Below, one piece after another: positions 58,416 to 64,000 of a stretch of 64,000 nucleotides of DNA (positions are counted from its first letter, which is position 1; the number at the start of each line of letters is the position of its first letter). The DNA is from Tubulanus polymorphus. Taxonomy: Eukaryota; Nemertea; Palaeonemertea; Tubulaniformes; Tubulanidae. Both the position numbers and the translations under genes were made by a program. The notes beneath the pieces are model-generated. The model had not been told where the DNA came from. It did not search any database and saw only the letters and a list, made by a program, of their open reading frames with translations. The stretch spans positions 8,306,278-8,370,277 of the forward strand of contig NC_134030.1 in NCBI RefSeq assembly GCF_964204645.1, read 5' to 3'.

Positions 58416-58613
58416 TTAAACAACATTCATTCATCCCGATAATATAAGATGCAATTAAATATGCTACTTAATCGTAGACCACTTATCAGGTTAACGCTCA
58501 CAATGACCTGTGACCAGTTTCAACTTTAACTTAAAGCTGAATTCTATCTACAAAACTAGTCACTGGTCTCGGTTTGAGAGCCCCATCAAAATTGTTTCAT
58601 AGAATCGAGTTAG

Positions 58614-58870
58614 AATGTAGCCACGAACACATGGAGACGGCACGGATCAGGTGTCCACCGTAGTCAAAATTTGGGCCGTGCCTAATTAGAGAACGCGTTC
58701 ATATGTAAACCACTTACTCGATACTAAACCATGCTCCAACAAAGCGAAGTGATTCACTCCCAGAACTAGTTGCAATTTTACATTCTTGACCCGTGCTTAA
58801 ATTCGGCTGGGCCCGGTCCGACGTTTCTGGTCCGGCCAAAAATGCTCGCGTGATCGCGGCTTTCGTGACT
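58614..58870. mobile_element. Dispersed inverted-repeat element, family R1, copy 5
   Basis: TAGCCACGAACACATGGAG...CACGGATCAGG at the left and GGCCAAAAATGCTCGCGTGATCGCGGCT at the right (shown in parts) with GAGAACGCGTTCATATG in the middle. The best-preserved copy of the right end. Confidence 0.7.
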
Positions 58871-59579
58871 CACGTCTTCGTCGGGGTCATGTGGAGAGAA
58901 GGGCGTGTTATATATTTCATCACTAAGATGGATGTTTGCTAATACGTTTGTTATTTGATGCGCTGCGATGTTACGTATAGCAGGGAGATGCAGCAGCGTA
59001 CGTGTGCGTGTGTATGTTAGTATGTGTGCGTTTATATGATTTACGAATCGTCTCAGGTGTCCGGAAGACGACGAGGACTGTAGATTCCGATGATATTCAA
59101 CTCGGCAATCAATATATCTCACAGTAGTAGAATCAGAGAGAGAGCGAGAGCGAGGGAGACGATGGCGATATTTTTATACATGCTCTCGTGAGCAATCGGA
59201 TGATAGCTGCCTGCAGTTACTTATTTCCTCAATCTAAATTATGATGGTATTTGAGCGTGCGGTTCTTTTTATCGAGACATATATCAGATGAGATTACGCT
59301 CTATACGAAATGGTGGTTCTTTTTATGACGACGTAAGTTTGTGATCTATTGGGATATATAGGTAACCATACCCCCTCTACCCCAGAGGAACATCATTATT
59401 ATGGATTTGTTCGTTACTTCCATTGCTTACGTCGTAAATGCGGCTGATCAATCTTCAGTCTAGAACCAAAGCTCTGAGCGCGTTTTGAATGCTTGGTCAT
59501 ATATCTAACACCTGGCATTTGAAGTCCATTGTTACTTTATTCATCGGCTGAAAAGGGGATGGATGGCGATAAAAGTTGT

Positions 59580-59700
59580 GATTGTACAGAGACGATTTGG
59601 TCCGGGCCTAATTGGCAAGGACCAGGCCTGAATCGAATTTGACCCATGCCCATGGCCCAGGTCAAAAATGCTTGTGTGGTCTCGGTTATAGGGTCGGATA
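59580..59700. mobile_element. Dispersed inverted-repeat element, family R1, copy 6
   Basis: GATTTGGTCCGGGCCTAATTGG and CCAGGTCAAAAATGCTTGTGTGGTCTCGG (in parts) match the family ends. Short version without the middle. Confidence 0.55.
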
Positions 59701-60544
59701 TCTGAAGGTCCAGAAGGCAGATCCATAGCTTCTCTAATCAGAAACTTCAATTACGCTTGTATTCAATGCCCTTAGTTTTCTCTTGACTTGATTTTCCTGA
59801 AAGCAGACAGGTGTGACAGCAGACCTTGTGCCAACAAGCTGGGAGTCTAACAGCAGATTAAACTTCCCATGAATCCTATTCTGGACTTAAACTCCTAACT
59901 GAACCCAATGAATGGGGATGCTCGTTTAAACGACGATCAGAGAGCAGTGTGTACGTTTTTCCATCAAACCTCGTGTGGTCGATCGGCCTGCGAAAACATC
60001 CTCCGCTAATAACGTCTCATCTCGGCTTGAACTCGACGGCGTGAGGCGAATACTGTCGGTTTAGTCGAACTGACTACCACTACCTGCACCACCACGGTTT
60101 TGTTGATGGTAGATAAAATCTTTCACGGCGTATACGTACGTCATACTCCCGTATAGTCACAGCTTGTGTGATTGAACGAAGGTCTGAGCTGATACCGAAC
60201 AATCCGTATTGATTAAACATTATTCTCACCGGTAGACGTACGTACCGGCGCGTTCTTCGACACCGGCGCGCTCCTCGCCGCTGCCGTGCGACTATTGTCC
60301 GTAAAATTATCGCAAACTAGAATTGTCCGATGATGAAGTGTTATGGATTTTGTAATGGCGCTTTGAACGTTGATTTATCGCTTCATTGTCTCCGTCATCG
60401 GATAAAAATTGATTTTGTCCTCTGTTGCTGGTAACGCGGCGGCCGCTCAGCGGTGCTGGTAGTGATTATCTTGGTATTGGCGACGGCGAAAAGTTCAAGG
60501 GAAAAGAAGTCTGAATTTGGAGCAATTAGTTGTGATTAACATCA
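59701..60544. other. No gene recognised
   Basis: Contains a GC-rich patch at 60,230-60,480 (CACCGGCGCGCTCCTCGCC, GCGGCGGCCGCTCAGC) that could be a promoter, with no linked exon found. Confidence 0.35.
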
Positions 60545-60845
60545 GAAATGCTGTTTTCTCTGTATGCTGGAATTCTAAAGGGGCTGTATTGTGACATCAT
60601 GGCTGCTGAAGTAGCAAGGCTTTCAAACCCTCAGAAATATACAGAAATTTTAGCTTCATTTTTGCGATAATCTTCTATTTTTTCACATTAAGCTCAAACT
60701 GTTTTAAAGCAATTATCGGCATTGATAGAATTGACATCCACTCTGGTAGGGGCAGCGGATATTTTACGACGGATCGCTGATCTTCAAAGGGGATGCAAAA
60801 TGAAAGGGGCGGCCGCTGCTCCAAAACCTGTTGATGTTGTGGAGA
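60545..60845. repeat. Dispersed repeat family R3, copy 3
   Basis: Shares CTGTATGCTGGAATTCTAAA, ATCATGGCTGCTGAAGTAGC and GGGGCGGCCGC-CCAAAACCTGTTG with the copies at 47275 and 44730. The 104-codon frame at 60722-61036 overlaps it and is not called as a gene. Confidence 0.6.
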
Positions 60846-61329
60846 ACACTGTTAAATGTGCATGTTGTAGTTTGAAATTATCTTTTCCATTTGACTTTTC
60901 CCCTCACCGTATTGCCACCGTAGGCAGAATAGTGTGGATAAGTGTCAATTTTACAATAGATAAAAGGATTGAAGTAGTCCTCGTTGTTGGTATGTTTGGT
61001 AAAAACTGTTTTGCGCAGCCAAACATTCTGGCATGAAAAGCGAATAAAGAATAAGAGTCTTAATTCGTTCGCTACGCTGACCAGGTCTTTTTGAATCAGG
61101 TGCTATTTTTAACCAGTAGTGGTGACTAATTTATGCGTATTTATAGATATATATACCGGATATTTGAACTCTGGTTTAAATTCAGTCCTTAATACTATTC
61201 TGGATTGATATTGATCCCTGAACTTGTGAATAAACTTAAACGCTAGAGTCCATGATAAAACTTATTCATAATATCTCTGAGACTCGGATAGATGTTAGTT
61301 TTGAAATTTTCACCATAAGTGTGTTGGTA

Positions 61330-61640
61330 ACTCAGGGTTCTGAAATCTCCGACAGACCACCAAACTGGAAAACCTGAAAAACACAGGGAATCAGAAGAAA
61401 TATAGATAAAAATCAGGGAAAACTCGGGGGGAAATTGACCGATTTTACGAACAACCTGGAAAACTCAGGGATTTGGATAATGCTATTGACCAAGTGTTTC
61501 AATGAAAAATGAATGAATTTTTACATTTTGAACCATGACTTTTTCTGATTATTTCTGGGAATTTTATGTGACCACATGATAAAATCAGGGAAAACTAAGG
61601 GGATTCGTGAATGGGTGGAAAGTAGCTACCCTGCGTGGTT
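61330..61640. mobile_element. Family R2 element, copy 3
   Basis: Multiple AATCAGGGAAAA words and a right end GTAGCTACCCTGCGTGG, the inverse of the CAGGGTAGC end seen at 19576. The left end is diverged. Confidence 0.45.
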
Positions 61641-61755
61641 GAAACATCGACTAGCTCATAGCTTCGAAGCGCAATCTTCAACGATACTATTACTGCCGAT
61701 TGATAGAACTACCCAGAGGTGAAATTGAAATACTGCGGCAGCGTCCGTCGTCGAA

Positions 61756-61758
<3 letters not shown>

Positions 61759-61811
<53 letters not shown>
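61759..61811. repeat. CT dinucleotide microsatellite, about 26 units
   Basis: A pure CT run. The minus-strand frame across it encodes an Arg-Glu repeat that is an artefact. Confidence 0.95.
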
Positions 61812-61813
<2 letters not shown>

Positions 61814-62523
61814 GCTGCCGTGATCGCAAGTTGACAATGTAGCTTCTCATAACTGTGGAATTAAATTCTTAAGTCAATATTCGATGCGATATGCGCGGAT
61901 CGAATAATCAAAACGAAATAGGCATGCACATATGACTATGATTGTCATTCATTTTATCGATCATTTGTGCGCTGAAATGTTGCGTTGTGATTGAACGCTG
62001 GGCGAGATGGAGAATACCGACGGTCCTCTGCTAGTCCTCTAGCTGCAATATGTAGATGGTTTATTATATATGTATATGTATATACATATAATTATATATA
62101 TTTTGAGGTAGTAAAAGATAGAGTAGAATTGGCCCTTGATTATCACTCGTTGATGTAATGATGTAACTGCATGGAATAGATGACCAGTTCATTAGGGATT
62201 ACCGGCTACAGAGAGGTCTGGGTTGGCTGTCATCGGTTGTTGGTGGTGGTGAAAATTTCTAACGGCATAGTTACCCAGCTAGTTCGTCGTTCTTCAGGGG
62301 GGCCGCATTTCTGAGCCTAGTTAACGAATGTCGTGTACACATATGATTTACATTATTTACGGGAGTTGACACTCGGAGGGTAAATGATTAACGGAATATG
62401 ATATCACTTCCCCGTGAAAATGATGTGAAAATATATACGTGCACATAACAATGGTACGTTAGCATAGGCTTGGGTAATTAGTGCTAAGGTTTGCTATAGT
62501 ATTCAACGTTCAATGTGTTTGAT

Positions 62524-62822
62524 TTGATGCGGTGTATTGATGTCATAAGTTACTAGTAGTTATCTGTATTAAAAGACAGCAGCTCGTGTCAAACATAGTG
62601 AAATATTGGTAACTGATGATACATCGCACTGCAGTGGTAACTAATGATACATCGTACCGCAGTGGTAACTAATGATACATCGCACTGCAGTGGTAACTGA
62701 TGATATGTCCCACCGCGGTGTAGATGCACCAAAGCGGTATGCCCATTATTCAACACGCTGGGGTGGAATTTGAAAAAAATGGTATTCCAGTACTTTCGCG
62801 TATTAATCAGCACTGAAAGGGC
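62524..62822. mobile_element. piggyBac-type element, family R5, copy 2, with internal minisatellite
   Basis: Aligns with the right three quarters of the copy at 58130, ending GCACTGAAAGGG; the flanking TTAA has decayed to CTAA and the left end is truncated. At 62611-62714 a 28-bp unit (TGATACATCGCACTGCAGTG plus 8) is repeated about 3.5 times, absent from copy 1. Confidence 0.75.
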
Positions 62823-64000
62823 TAAGTCTTGATTGTAAAAACTGGTGGTGGTCATTTGTTCCGTCAACCGCAGACAGTCGAGAGAAAGATGATAGGAATG
62901 ATGGAAGTTGTCGAAGAAGAAATCGGGCGGTGCGTGATGTTGTCGAATGTGATTACGTGTATAAATGGCGCGGTAGCGTAAAATTGAAAATGCAAATGAG
63001 GAACGGATTGTTGGAATACGTGACGACTACATGAATAATTCTATTAATTCTGCCTTACAAAATAGAACGTGAATGAAACATCGACACGACAAGGAAATGA
63101 TAGAAATTTCCTGTCGAATTTTCGTTCGTTTGTCGTTGAGGTTCTGATTCGCGATTTCGAACCGACCGTCGTAAAATGCGGCGTCGTCGTCATCGTTGTC
63201 ATCGTCGTAGAAATTGTGGTTAACCGATCGTGTATGTTGACAGGAAATGGAATCGTATTGCCACTGTCAAAACGGGCTGCGCTACTAATGGGTCGGAGAA
63301 AAAGTCGCAGATGAGCTTTCAGAAAAATTTCAGGAAATGACTTAGCACCGGCCATTAATCTCTTGTATTTTGACTTCTCGAAATGACGTTCCGAATCAGG
63401 TTTAGGCCGGGGGAAATATTAGTTAGAAATGCAGTTATATTAATCAGCTCTAGACTATACTCCAGTTTTAATCTTCCTAGATATTTCTTCTTTTGGCTTC
63501 TATAGATAAATGTTCAGTTGTTTTGCCCAGTATTAGAATTATTATCCATAACTTAAATTAATGTAGATTACATTAGTTTAGTCTACATTAGTTTAAGTAT
63601 CTTTGTTATCTAAACCTCATCGTTTCTTTGCTCATCGCCATTTCAGCGATGTTTTATAGCTGAAGAAACAAGTCACTAAATTTTCACGCTACATCCAAAA
63701 ATGTGGAGGTGTAACGTCTCTGGTATTAACCCCTGAACCCAAGAATGGACATTAGAAATTGGAAACTGATATAATGACATGGATTCTATGAGGGTGTGGT
63801 TCTGGGTGTAAGTGTGATACTTGCACTTAAATAAAGAGTTATATTCAGTGGATCCACTGAGTCTCACTACACAACAAGTGACACTTTGTTGACTATTGAC
63901 ATTTAATTCGACGAACAAAGCTCGTGCATTATGAGCAACGTTTCGATTCACTTTCATTATGTATATTTACACGAATAGCGCTTAATAGTAAAAGACGCCG
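62823..64000. other. No gene recognised
   Basis: AT-rich to the window end. Opposed frames at 63044-63355 and 63069-63314 cover a TCGTCGTCATCG simple stretch and have no domains. Confidence 0.4.

Noticed and set aside
58778-59122. 114-codon minus-strand ORF
   Set aside because: It overlaps an R1 element at one end and low-complexity sequence at the other; no recognisable domain.
61656-61850. Arg-Glu repeat protein on the minus strand
   Set aside because: Translation of a pure CT microsatellite.

Overview
The window is nuclear DNA from an animal, most likely a marine invertebrate. The evidence is AT-rich non-coding sequence, small exons with GT-AG introns of about 0.1 to 2.6 kb, AATAAA signals, and very many short inverted-repeat elements. 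The species cannot be named from the sequence; a lophotrochozoan is a guess only. Most genes are split into exons too short for simple ORF calling, so gene models were built by joining exons whose splice sites and reading phases agree.

Layout. (1) 1-9.3 kb, minus strand: a six-exon annexin (339 aa) with an N-terminal Met-Gly-Cys and no canonical calcium loop in any of its four repeats. Its probable 5' UTR exon and CpG-rich promoter are near 9.0-9.3 kb. (2) 9.6-12.0 kb, minus: a two-exon polytopic membrane protein with a TspO/MBR-like signature. (3) 12.6-14.2 kb, minus: a four-exon secreted C-type lectin. (4) 16.0-25.7 kb, plus: a full 15-coding-exon PRDM10 orthologue (1,321 aa) with a PR/SET domain and 12 C2H2 fingers. 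(5) 28.2-29.2 kb, minus: a six-exon secreted coiled-coil protein (137 aa) of unknown family. (6) 29.9-31.3 kb, minus: a two-exon E2 enzyme of the NEDD8-conjugating type. (7) 31.57-38.74 kb: a nearly complete tyrosine-recombinase retrotransposon (Ngaro-like) 233 bp upstream of the E2 start codon. (8) 38.7-64 kb: largely gene-free, with one isolated exon (45,353-45,493) and at least ten families of non-autonomous DNA elements.

The most unusual object is the retrotransposon. It has A1-B1-A2-B2 split direct repeats of 52 and 70 bp. It also has one short ATG-bearing leader exon, with a PKKRK nuclear-localisation-like motif, that ends at a consensus GTGAGT donor. Each of the three downstream coding blocks (rest of Gag, RT-RNase H, tyrosine recombinase) opens with a polypyrimidine-AG acceptor, in phase 0, followed by an Asp codon. 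The RT block has no usable ATG at its 5' end. This suggests one leader exon is spliced alternatively to three products. The recombinase frame is broken at a run of ten G's.

The cellular genes show no shared pathway. The mobile elements matter to them mainly as intron and promoter-proximal insertions (PRDM10, TspO-like, annexin and E2 genes).
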